The notes under the pieces were generated by a model. The model was not told the DNA's origin and did not search any database. It saw only the letters and a list, made by a program, of their open reading frames with translations. From the NCBI RefSeq assembly GCF_015220045.1, contig NZ_JADBGB010000001.1, positions 1 through 64,000 of the forward strand: DNA of 64,000 nt, in the 5' to 3' direction. Below are positions 53,415 to 62,374 of this stretch, piece by piece. How positions within the stretch are numbered: the first letter of the stretch is position 1; each line of letters starts with the position of its first letter. A program made the position numbers and the translations under genes. The stretch comes from Marivivens aquimaris. Lineage in GTDB: Bacteria > Pseudomonadota > Alphaproteobacteria > Rhodobacterales > Rhodobacteraceae.

Positions 53415-53480
53415 TTCCCAAGAAGTGATGTTCTCACCCTGCGTTGCAGGCGATCTCTTTGCCGTTCGCTCGATGCATAC

Positions 53481-53512
53481 GAAAAAGCCCATCCCGCGGG
53501 TCGGAATGGGCT
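53481..53512 (-). terminator. Terminator of the sugar ABC operon
   Basis: On the minus strand AGCCCATTCC/GGGATGGGCT gives a 10-bp stem (one T-G) around GACCCGC, followed by TTTTTC. It lies 23 bp after the ABC gene stop. Confidence 0.85.
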
Positions 53513-53534
53513 GATGTTGTAGGGGCCTGTTCGC

Positions 53535-54545
<1,011 letters not shown>

Positions 54546-54552
54546 GGGTCTA

Positions 54553-55383
54553 TCAGCCTTTGACGCCACCAGCGGTGAGGCCGGCTACGATCTTGCGTTG
54601 GAATACGAGGACGAGGACGATCAGCGGGATCGTGACGAGAACGCTCGCCGCCATGATGGGGCCCCACGGGATCTCCTGCTGGCTTGCGCCCGAGAGGAGC
54701 GCGATAGCTACGGGAACGGTGCGCTGGTCCGCCGAAATGGTGAAGGTCAGCGCGAAGAGGAACTCATTCCACGCCCCGATGAAGGCCAGCAGGCCGGTGG
54801 TCACGAGCGCGGGCCAAAGGAGCGGCATGAATACGCGGGTGATGATGACCCACGGCGTCGCGCCGTCGACGATGGCGGCCTCTTCGATTTCCACCGGCAG
54901 ATCGCGCATGAATGTCGTCAGCACCCAGACGGTGAAGGGCAGGGTGAAAATCGTGTAGCTGAGCACCAGTGCCCACGGCTTGTTATAAAGGCCGAGCAGG
55001 TTGATCAGTTCATAGAGGCCCGACAGTACCGCGATCTGCGGGAACATCGACACGCCAAGGATCGTCATCAGCAGAAGCCCGCGCCCTCGGAAATTGACGC
55101 GCGCCAGTGCATAGGATGCCGTCACAGCAAGCAGAAGGGCTGCGCCCACGGTGATCGACGCGATAAAGACCGAGTTCGCGACCGAGCGAATGAACCCGCG
55201 GCGGGTGAAGATGGCTTTGTAGTTATCCCAAGAGAAGCTCTCGGGCAGCAGGTTCGGGCGGAAGATCGCAGTGCCTGTCTCGAAGCTGGTCATGATCGCG
55301 TAGTAGAACGGAAACACGGCGATCACGACGATCAGCAAGACGCAGGCGTAGAATGCGATGGTGCGGGGCATGGAGCGGTTCAT
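54553..55383 (-). CDS. Carbohydrate ABC transporter permease (MalG type)
   Basis: 276 residues, six predicted helices. The EAA loop for contact with the ATPase reads [20 protein letters not shown], and [16 protein letters not shown] precedes it, as in MalG-type permeases. ATG 55383 overlaps the stop of the partner permease (ATGA). The pair with the upstream permease makes the membrane channel of a sugar importer. Confidence 0.93.
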   Translation of the reverse strand: MNRSMPRTIAFYACVLLIVVIAVFPFYYAIMTSFETGTAIFRPNLLPESFSWDNYKAIFTRRGFIRSVANSVFIASITVGAALLLAVTASYALARVNFRGRGLLLMTILGVSMFPQIAVLSGLYELINLLGLYNKPWALVLSYTIFTLPFTVWVLTTFMRDLPVEIEEAAIVDGATPWVIITRVFMPLLWPALVTTGLLAFIGAWNEFLFALTFTISADQRTVPVAIALLSGASQQEIPWGPIMAASVLVTIPLIVLVLVFQRKIVAGLTAGGVKG

Positions 55384-56363
55384 TGACGTGCCTCCCCGCC
55401 GAGGTTCAGCTTGCCCAGCTTGATGTAGAGCAGCACGAATGTGGTGATGATGAGGAACAGCAGCGTCGACATGGCAGAGCCTTCGCCGTAGTCGCCAAAC
55501 TGCTGGATTTCGCGGTAGCTGAGCACCGACATCGTCATCGTGGACCCCGACTGCGGCGTCAGCAGGTAGATCAGGTCGAAGATCCGCAGCGCGTCGAGCG
55601 CACGGAAGATCACCGCTACGAGGATCGCGGGCTTCAGCAGCGGCAGCGTCACGCGGAAGAACACCTTGAACGGGTTGATGCCGTCGATCTTGGCTGCTTC
55701 GTACATATCGCGCGGGATCATTTGCAGACCAGCGAGGATGAGCAGCGCCATGAACGGCGTGGTCTTCCAGACGTCCACGATCAGCACCGCAATCATCGCC
55801 GTATCAGGCTGCGCGGTCCATGCGATCGGGGAGTCGATCAGGTGCAGCATCAGCAGGATGTGGTTGATGATCCCGAACTGGTCGTTGAGCATCCAGCCCC
55901 ACATGCGGGCGGACACGACAGTGGGGATGGCCCACGGGATCAGGATGGCAGCGCGGACAAGGCCGCGGCCTTTGAATTCCATATTTAAGACAAGAGCGAC
56001 CAGTAGGCCGAAGAATGTCTCGAGGCTCACCGAGATGAGCGAGAAGCGCACCGTATTCCAGACGGCAGCCCACCAATCCTTATCGGCCAGCACCCCGCGC
56101 CAACGGACATCGCCGTTCGAGCGGACACGGCGTTCGAGGTAGTTCTCGAAGCCGACCCATTCCGACTGACCATTGAAGATCGTATCGGCAGAGGCATCGG
56201 TGAAGGAAAAGCTGATGGAGCGGAACAGCGGCCACGCGGCGACGACGAGCAACATGATGATCATCGGGGCCAGAAACATATAGGCCGAACGCACGCGCTT
56301 TTGCTGAAGGTTAAGGCCCTTGCCGTTGGTCGGCGAGCCCGCATTCGCGCTGGAATGGGTCAT
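55380..56363 (-). CDS. Carbohydrate ABC transporter permease (MalF/UgpA type)
   Basis: 327 residues: a short cytoplasmic N-terminus, six predicted helices, a periplasmic insertion (about 60-120) and the EAA loop YEAAKIDGINPFKVFFRVTL. The first helix is AYMFLAPMIIMLLVVAAWPL. It overlaps the MalG-type gene by 4 bp and follows the binding-protein gene after about 97 bp. It forms the heterodimeric permease with its neighbour. Confidence 0.93.
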   Translation of the reverse strand: MTHSSANAGSPTNGKGLNLQQKRVRSAYMFLAPMIIMLLVVAAWPLFRSISFSFTDASADTIFNGQSEWVGFENYLERRVRSNGDVRWRGVLADKDWWAAVWNTVRFSLISVSLETFFGLLVALVLNMEFKGRGLVRAAILIPWAIPTVVSARMWGWMLNDQFGIINHILLMLHLIDSPIAWTAQPDTAMIAVLIVDVWKTTPFMALLILAGLQMIPRDMYEAAKIDGINPFKVFFRVTLPLLKPAILVAVIFRALDALRIFDLIYLLTPQSGSTMTMSVLSYREIQQFGDYGEGSAMSTLLFLIITTFVLLYIKLGKLNLGGEARQ

Positions 56364-56460
56364 TCTATCCTCATTGTCCCAGAGGGGGATTTCGGGGGCA
56401 CAGTCGGAACTGCGCCCCCGTCTCTACTTCTGTGGGATGGGAAAAACAGAAGTCTGAGGA

Positions 56461-57735
56461 TTACTTGTCGAGCAGGTCTTCGAGATCCATCTCGAGGTCT
56501 GCGAGCGCGTCCTGTGCGCTGGCTTCACCCGAAAGAACGCTGTGGACCGAGGTGAAGAACAGGGTCGACACTTCGTTGTAGTCCTGACGGGTCGGCGCCG
56601 ACGGACGCGGCACGGCCTGAAGGAACACGTCTTTCCAGCGCGGGATGATAGGCTGCTGCTCTGCGATGTCAGCGTCGTCATAGAGGCTGATGATCGTCGG
56701 CAGGTTCGACTCGTTCAGTGCGCGGGTCTTCTGTGCTTCGGCACCGGCGAGGTAAACGGCGAGGCTGATCGCGGCGTCCTGGCTGTCCGAATACTTCGAC
56801 ACGGCAACGTTCCAGCCGCCCAGGGTCGCGGCGGATTCGCCATGACCCTGACCCGACGGGAGCGGGGCAACGTCGAACATGCCAGCAACGGCGGAGTCCG
56901 AACCGTTACCCAGCGCGTAGGCATACGGCCAGTTGCGCATAAACACGGCGTTGCCGGTCTGCCAGACGCCGCGAGCTTCTTCTTCCTGATAGGACAGAAC
57001 GCCCTCGGGCGAGATCGAACCCGGCCAGCTTGCAGCCAGTTCTAGCGCAGCGGCTGCGTTTTCGTTGTTCACCGAGATGGTGCCGTCGGCTTCGACAATT
57101 TGGCCGCCGCCCGAGGATTTGATCCACTCGAGTGCGTCACAGGTCAGACCCTCGTAGGAGTTACCCTGCCAGACAAAGCCCCAGACGTCAGCGTTGCCTT
57201 CGGCGCGCTCTGCATCCTGGATCATCTGAGCGGTCTCGGTCAGCTCTTCCCATGTCGACGGAACCGAAGCGCCGTGCTTTTCGAGAAGGTCCTTGCGGTA
57301 GTAGAGCGCCGGTGCGTCGGTGAAGATCGGCAGTGCGACGAGCTTGCCGTCAACGGTCTGCGATTCAATGATCGACGGGAAGTGCTCGTCGACGAGGCTG
57401 CCAGCAGCTTCGGTCAGGTCGACGAAGTGGTCAGCCAGCTGCGGCGCCCAGATCACGTCGGTCTGGTACATGTCGATGTCGCCGTTACCTGCGGCCAGCC
57501 ACAGGCGGTACTGACCGAACTGGTCGGTGGTCGATGACGGCATCGGCACGATGGTCACGGTGTGGCCGGTTTCGGCTTCCCATGGCGCGACGAGTGCAGC
57601 GAAGTTTTCGATGGCAGCACCGGTGGCGCCCGAAACATAGGTGATCTCGTCAGCGAGCACCGACGATGCGCCGGCAACGGCGACGATGGCAGCGGCAGTG
57701 CCGCGCAGCGCCACGGTCTTGAGTGAACGTGTCAT
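56461..57735 (-). CDS. Sugar ABC transporter substrate-binding protein (maltose/trehalose/alpha-glucoside type)
   Basis: 424 residues with a signal peptide (TRSLKTVALRGTAAAIVAVA, cleavage after SSVLA). The mature protein is family-1 solute-binding: TYVSGATGAAIENFAALVAP, LWLAAGNGDIDMYQTDVIWA, GKLVALPIFTDAPALYYRKD. The presence of an alpha-glucosidase gene next door suggests an alpha-linked disaccharide such as maltose, trehalose or sucrose. ATG 57735 has GGGAGG six bases upstream. A perfect LacI-type operator lies 69 bp before the start. Confidence 0.9.
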   Translation of the reverse strand: MTRSLKTVALRGTAAAIVAVAGASSVLADEITYVSGATGAAIENFAALVAPWEAETGHTVTIVPMPSSTTDQFGQYRLWLAAGNGDIDMYQTDVIWAPQLADHFVDLTEAAGSLVDEHFPSIIESQTVDGKLVALPIFTDAPALYYRKDLLEKHGASVPSTWEELTETAQMIQDAERAEGNADVWGFVWQGNSYEGLTCDALEWIKSSGGGQIVEADGTISVNNENAAAALELAASWPGSISPEGVLSYQEEEARGVWQTGNAVFMRNWPYAYALGNGSDSAVAGMFDVAPLPSGQGHGESAATLGGWNVAVSKYSDSQDAAISLAVYLAGAEAQKTRALNESNLPTIISLYDDADIAEQQPIIPRWKDVFLQAVPRPSAPTRQDYNEVSTLFFTSVHSVLSGEASAQDALADLEMDLEDLLDK

Positions 57736-57803
57736 TATTTCCTCCCAGAGATTGACAGCGGGACCTCCATTTCCCGCAAAACGCGCCATCTGACCGAAAT
57801 CAG

Positions 57804-57817
57804 CCGAAACGTTTCGG
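57804..57817. promoter_or_regulatory. LacI-family operator before the transporter operon
   Basis: CCGAAACGTTTCGG, a perfect 14-bp palindrome with the central CG typical of LacI/GalR operators, between the regulator gene and the binding-protein gene. The same 14 bp occur at 59002-59015. Confidence 0.85.
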
Positions 57818-57898
57818 ATAAGTTATCGACGAGAAAACCGAGCTGTCAACAATTCTAATGAGGGCTTACTAGAACATTATAATTTCAAAGGGATAGAG

Positions 57899-58921
57899 TC
57901 AGGCTGGCCGGACCGAACCACGCTTTATGAACGTGTGGGGCGCGATTTTTTGCACATCTTGGAGTGGTGCGCCGTCAAGGAATCGACTCAGGTGATCCGC
58001 CAGCGGCCCCCAGCTTTCCGCAATCGGAGAGGTCGTGCCGGACACCGCCACAGGCAGCTTGTGCGGCATGACATCGGGGAGCAGGTCGTCGTGGGCAACC
58101 AGCGAAATGTCATTCGGAACACTCAGGCCCACAGCGTCCAGTGCGGTGAAAATACCTTTTGCAATCCGCATGTTACCCGCAACGATCGCCGTCGGCTTCG
58201 GTCCTTCTGACTGGAACATGCGCACAGTTTCCAGCAGGCCGGTATTTTCGGACATCGGCCCCCGAAGGTCGAACGGCTTACGATAGGGCAGCCCCGCTTC
58301 TTCAAGCGCACGACGATAACCGACCTCGCGCCGATGCACGTATGACGATCCTTCGATGCCGTTGATGAATGCGATGTCGCGGTGCCCGTGATCAATCAGG
58401 TGCTTCGTCAGATCATACCCGACCGCAACATTGTCGATGTCGAAAAACGGGAAGTCTGGTTGGTCCATCGTCTGCCCATGCAGCACAAACGGCACGTTGT
58501 TTTCGCGCAAGTAGGCGATGCGCGGGTCGTCCATCACGGGCTCGGTGATGACAAACCCGTCGATCGAGCGCGTTCCGACAAGGCGGGCATAAACGTCCAG
58601 CGGGTCATCCTCGCGGTCCGCCATGTGAAGAACGAACTGCCGCCCGTGCTGCGAAAAGCCCGCCGAAAGGCCCGCGAGGAAATGCATGAAAAACACTGAT
58701 TCTTCGGGGCCAGGCATACGCGGCTGCACGAAACCGACGATGCCCGAGCGGCCCGTGACCAGCCTGCGCGCCATCATATTCGGCTGATAGTTCAATTCTT
58801 TAGCGGCTTCTTGAACGCGCTTGCGGGTCTCCTCGCTTACGTCTTCATGGTTGTTGAGCGCGCGGCTGACCTGGGTGACGGATAGCCCCAAATGACGGCT
58901 GATATCTCTGAGCGTTGTCAT
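57899..58921 (-). CDS. LacI-family transcriptional regulator
   Basis: 340 residues. The N-terminal HTH reads TTLRDISRHLGLSVTQVSRA and LNNHEDVSEETRKRVQEAAK, with the hinge helix NMMARRLVTGRSG. The rest is a periplasmic-binding-protein-like ligand domain (GFVQPRMPGPEESVFFMHFL to VMPHKLPVAVSGTTSPIAES). ATG 58921 is the conserved start. Lying between the transporter operon and the glucosidase gene, with identical operators at both sides, it probably represses both until the sugar is present. Confidence 0.93.
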   Translation of the reverse strand: MTTLRDISRHLGLSVTQVSRALNNHEDVSEETRKRVQEAAKELNYQPNMMARRLVTGRSGIVGFVQPRMPGPEESVFFMHFLAGLSAGFSQHGRQFVLHMADREDDPLDVYARLVGTRSIDGFVITEPVMDDPRIAYLRENNVPFVLHGQTMDQPDFPFFDIDNVAVGYDLTKHLIDHGHRDIAFINGIEGSSYVHRREVGYRRALEEAGLPYRKPFDLRGPMSENTGLLETVRMFQSEGPKPTAIVAGNMRIAKGIFTALDAVGLSVPNDISLVAHDDLLPDVMPHKLPVAVSGTTSPIAESWGPLADHLSRFLDGAPLQDVQKIAPHTFIKRGSVRPA

Positions 58922-58999
58922 GGGGTTGGTCCGTTCTCCATCGGTCTTCCAGAAAAACAACTTGCCAGCCCGAAACATTTTCGACAACTCTCGAAGCCG

Positions 59000-59017
59000 T
59001 TCCGAAACGTTTCGGAA
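59000..59017. promoter_or_regulatory. LacI-family operator between lacI and the alpha-glucosidase
   Basis: TTCCGAAACGTTTCGGAA, a perfect 18-bp palindrome 16 bp before the glucosidase ATG, so a bound repressor would block its transcription. A weaker relative, CCGAAACATTTTCGA, is near 58971-58985. Confidence 0.85.
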
Positions 59018-59033
59018 GCCTAGGGAGGTCAAA

Positions 59034-60617
59034 ATGGAACAGAAAACCGAATGGTGGCGCGGCGCGACCATCTACCAGATCTATCCGCGTTCGTTCATGG
59101 ACAGCAACGGTGACGGGATCGGTGACATTCCGGGCATTACCTCCCGCCTCGAAACCATCGCCGACCTCGGCGTCGATGCGATCTGGCTCAGCCCAATTTT
59201 CACCTCGCCGATGGCCGATATGGGTTACGACGTGGCGGACTATCGGGACATCGACCCGACCTTTGGCACGCTCGCGGATTTCGACGCGATGGTAGCCAAA
59301 GCGCATTCGCTCGGCCTCAAAGTGCTGATCGATCAGGTTATCTCGCACTCGTCCAACCAGCACCCGTTCTTCATCGAATCCAAGTCGAGCCGCGATAATC
59401 CCAAGGCCGACTGGTACGTTTGGGCCGACCCGCGTCCCGACGGCTCCGCGCCGAACAATTGGCAGGCCATCTTTGGCGGCATCGCGTGGGAATGGGAGCC
59501 GCGCCGCAAGCAGTACTATTTCCATAACTTCCTGAAAGAACAGCCGGATCTGAACTTCCACAATCCCGAGGTGCAGGACTACGTCCTGGACGTTCTGCGG
59601 TTCTGGCTCGACCGCGGCGTCGATGGTTTCCGCCTCGATACGGTGAATTTCTACTTCCACGACCGGATGCTGCGCGACGATGCCGCCGACTTCCGTCCCG
59701 AGGCGCGGGACGCGTGGAAACCCTACGACATGCAGTATCACCTGTTCTCGAAAAACCAGCCCGAGAACCTAGTGTTCCTGCAAAAGATGCGCGCCGTTCT
59801 GGATGAATACGACGACCGCACGCTGGTGGGCGAGGTCGGCGAGTCCCACCATGCGACGCAGATGATGGGCGAATACACGAGCGAAAATCGCCTCCACATG
59901 GCGTATTCGTTCGAGATGTTGAAGTTCGACTTCACTGCCGAACACTTCCGCAAGCAGATCGAGGAGTTCTTCGCGACCGCGCCCGATGGCTGGCCGTGCT
60001 GGGCGTTTTCGAACCACGATGTCGTGCGTCAGGTCACGCGCTGGATGCCTCACGCGAAGGATCAGGACAGCATTGCCAAACTGGCGGGCGCGCTGCTTTT
60101 GTCGCTGCAAGGCTCGATCTGCCTCTATCAGGGCGAGGAAGCTGGGCAGACCGAAACAGAGCTGTCCTATGACGAACTGACCGACCCGCAGGGCATCATG
60201 TTCTGGCCCGAGGACAAAGGCCGCGACGGGTGCCGCACGCCGATGGTTTGGGATGGTAATGCGCCCAATGGCGGGTTCACAAGTGGCACGCCTTGGCTGC
60301 CCGTGAAGGAGCCGCAACTGGCCCGCAGCATGGAAAGCCAGCGCACCGATAACAGCGTTCGAGCGCTCTATCAGCAGATGTTGAAATTGCGCAGTGGTGA
60401 GCAGGCGATGCTGACCGGCGATACACAATTTTCGGAACTGCCCGAGCCGCTGCTCGCGTTCACCCGTGGCGGTGAGATTTACTGCGCATTCAACCTGTCA
60501 GACACGCCTCAACAGTTCGCTGCGCCCGAGTGTACCGCGCTCGTTTCCCAAGATGTCCAGCAAGCGGGGAGCACGTTAAAACTTGGCCCGAACGGGTTCT
60601 TCATTGGACGGATCTAA
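59034..60617 (+). CDS. GH13 alpha-glucosidase
   Basis: 527 residues, a GH13 (oligo-1,6/alpha-glucosidase) enzyme: WWRGATIYQIYPRSFMDSNG, conserved region I VLIDQVISHSSNQHPFF, region II GVDGFRLDTVNF (nucleophile Asp202), region III LVGEVGE (acid Glu267) and region IV FSNHDVVR. No signal peptide, so it acts in the cytoplasm on sugars brought in by the adjacent ABC transporter. ATG 59034 follows GGGAGGTC. It ends in a strong terminator. Fine specificity (maltose, sucrose, trehalose-like) is not fixed by sequence. Confidence 0.95.
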   Translation: MEQKTEWWRGATIYQIYPRSFMDSNGDGIGDIPGITSRLETIADLGVDAIWLSPIFTSPMADMGYDVADYRDIDPTFGTLADFDAMVAKAHSLGLKVLIDQVISHSSNQHPFFIESKSSRDNPKADWYVWADPRPDGSAPNNWQAIFGGIAWEWEPRRKQYYFHNFLKEQPDLNFHNPEVQDYVLDVLRFWLDRGVDGFRLDTVNFYFHDRMLRDDAADFRPEARDAWKPYDMQYHLFSKNQPENLVFLQKMRAVLDEYDDRTLVGEVGESHHATQMMGEYTSENRLHMAYSFEMLKFDFTAEHFRKQIEEFFATAPDGWPCWAFSNHDVVRQVTRWMPHAKDQDSIAKLAGALLLSLQGSICLYQGEEAGQTETELSYDELTDPQGIMFWPEDKGRDGCRTPMVWDGNAPNGGFTSGTPWLPVKEPQLARSMESQRTDNSVRALYQQMLKLRSGEQAMLTGDTQFSELPEPLLAFTRGGEIYCAFNLSDTPQQFAAPECTALVSQDVQQAGSTLKLGPNGFFIGRI

Positions 60618-60620
60618 AGG

Positions 60621-60651
60621 AAAAGGCCGGCGGTGAGCGCCGGCCTTTTTT
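60621..60651 (+). terminator. Bidirectional terminator between the glucosidase and manC
   Basis: AAGGCCGGCG-gtgag-CGCCGGCCTT with AAAA before and TTTTTT after: a 10-bp stem that can stop both converging genes. Confidence 0.9.
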
Positions 60652-60653
60652 GC

Positions 60654-62081
60654 TTAGCCCTTGGCGCCTTGGCCGCGGGAATAGACGTCCTCGTAACGGA
60701 TGATGTCATCCTCGCCGAGGTACGATCCTGTCTGTACCTCAATGAGTACCATCGGCACTTTGCCGGGGTTTTTCATACGGTGGACAGCGCCCAGCGGGAT
60801 GAAGACCGACTGGTTTTCAGTCACCAGCTGCACTTTATCGTCGATAGTCACTTCAGCGGTGCCCTCAACAACGATCCAGTGCTCTGCGCGGTGGTGGTGG
60901 GATTGTAGGGACAGCGCAGCGCCGGGGTGGACGTGAATTCGCTTCACTTGGAAGCGGTTCGCGATCACGAGGCTCTCGAACCAACCCCACGGACGGTGGT
61001 CCTTGGGGAAGTGGGTCGCCTGCGCCGCGCCTTTGGCTTTTAGCGCGTCGACGGCTTTCTTCACATCCTGCGCACGGTCCATATCCGCGATTAGTACCGC
61101 GTCATTCATCGCGACGGCCATGACGTTTTTGAGGCCGATGCCGACAACCTCCATGCGGTCGCTGTCGGATCGCAAAAGCGAGTTCTCGCAGTCGATCGAG
61201 GTCGCCTCGCCCGAAAGCAGAACGCCGTTTTCATCCTTGTCGTTCTCGCGCCAGACGGCGTCCCAACCGCCAAGGTCCGACCAGCCGCCATCGAACGGAA
61301 CGACCGACAGATTGTCCGCTTTTTCCATGACCGCGTAGTCGATCGAGATGTCTTCCGCGCCCGCCCATGCGTCAGGTCCGAGGCGGCAGAAGCCGAGGTC
61401 GACAACGCCCGTATCCAGCGCGTTCTGGACCGGAGCGATCAGGTTTGCGGCGTATTTCTCGAACGCGGCGATGATGTCCTTGGCTTTGAACAGGAAGATG
61501 CCCGCGTTCCACATGAAAGAACCGGCGGCGACCATTTCCTCGGCGCGGGCGGCGTCCGGCTTTTCGACAAACCGCTTGAGCGCAACGGGGCGGCCAGCGG
61601 GCTGACCCGACAGTTCAAGGTAGCCATAGCCCGTTTCGGCGCGTGTCGGTTTGATGCCAAACGTGACGAGCTGACCGGCCTCAACCGCCTGAAGGCCGAC
61701 ACGCACAGCCGCCTGAAACGCAGCCGCGTCAGGCACAACGTGATCGGACGGGGCGACAAGCATGATCGCGTCGGGGTCTTTCGCATGCAGATGAAGCGCA
61801 GCGGCCAGAACGGCGGGGGCAGTGTTGCGGCCCTCCGGCTCGATCAGGATCGCACCGGGATCGATGCCGATCTCGGTCAGTTGTTCGGTCACAATGAACC
61901 GGAAGTCGGAATTGGTGATGACGACAGGTTTATCAAAGTCTTCGCCCGCCATGCGTTGCGCGGAGCCCTGAAACAGCGTGGTTTCGCCGACCAGTGGGAC
62001 GAACTGTTTCGGGTAGGATTTGCGGGACAGCGGCCAGAGGCGCGTGCCCGAGCCACCGCAGAGAATGACGGGTGTAATCAT
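60654..62081 (-). CDS. Mannose-1-phosphate guanylyltransferase / mannose-6-phosphate isomerase
   Basis: 475 residues. The N-terminal nucleotidyltransferase has VILCGGSGTRLWPLSRKSYP and the GYLEL/FVEKPD segments; the C-terminal cupin (RPWGWFESL, VHPGAALSLQSHHHRAEHWI, VEGTAEVTI) is the type II phosphomannose isomerase. Together they make GDP-mannose from fructose-6-phosphate via phosphomannomutase, for exopolysaccharide. ATG 62081 gives the family start MITPVILCGG; a TTG 12 bp upstream is possible. It faces the glucosidase gene. Confidence 0.93.
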   Translation of the reverse strand: MITPVILCGGSGTRLWPLSRKSYPKQFVPLVGETTLFQGSAQRMAGEDFDKPVVITNSDFRFIVTEQLTEIGIDPGAILIEPEGRNTAPAVLAAALHLHAKDPDAIMLVAPSDHVVPDAAAFQAAVRVGLQAVEAGQLVTFGIKPTRAETGYGYLELSGQPAGRPVALKRFVEKPDAARAEEMVAAGSFMWNAGIFLFKAKDIIAAFEKYAANLIAPVQNALDTGVVDLGFCRLGPDAWAGAEDISIDYAVMEKADNLSVVPFDGGWSDLGGWDAVWRENDKDENGVLLSGEATSIDCENSLLRSDSDRMEVVGIGLKNVMAVAMNDAVLIADMDRAQDVKKAVDALKAKGAAQATHFPKDHRPWGWFESLVIANRFQVKRIHVHPGAALSLQSHHHRAEHWIVVEGTAEVTIDDKVQLVTENQSVFIPLGAVHRMKNPGKVPMVLIEVQTGSYLGEDDIIRYEDVYSRGQGAKG

Positions 62082-62374
62082 TGTTTTGACCAAACTAAGC
62101 TAATTTCCACAAAGGGATAGACGGTGCATGTGACTGTTTCAAGGCAGGTGAACCCGAGGTTGTTGGCCAAAGCGTTTCCCAATCAGGGATAGCAGCGCTG
62201 CGTTAACACTCTGTTACTTACGGGATCGCAAAAGCGTAGCGCTTGGGCCGCACCTTTTGAATAACAGTCTTCTGGCACCGTCCGTATATTGCCTGAAATA
62301 CATGTTAGCGCCAAAACCCCGCTATTCTTTTGGGTGGTTCGCGTTCTTTTGCGACCAATTAGGACAGGTGACAA

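Larger units (their letters stand above)
53192..53534. other. Right arm of the island and junction with the chromosome
   Basis: No gene. Holds the TGCTAC cluster (53198-53240), an AT-rich stretch, attR (53358-53414), about 65 bp of chromosomal spacer and the ABC operon terminator. Confidence 0.75.
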
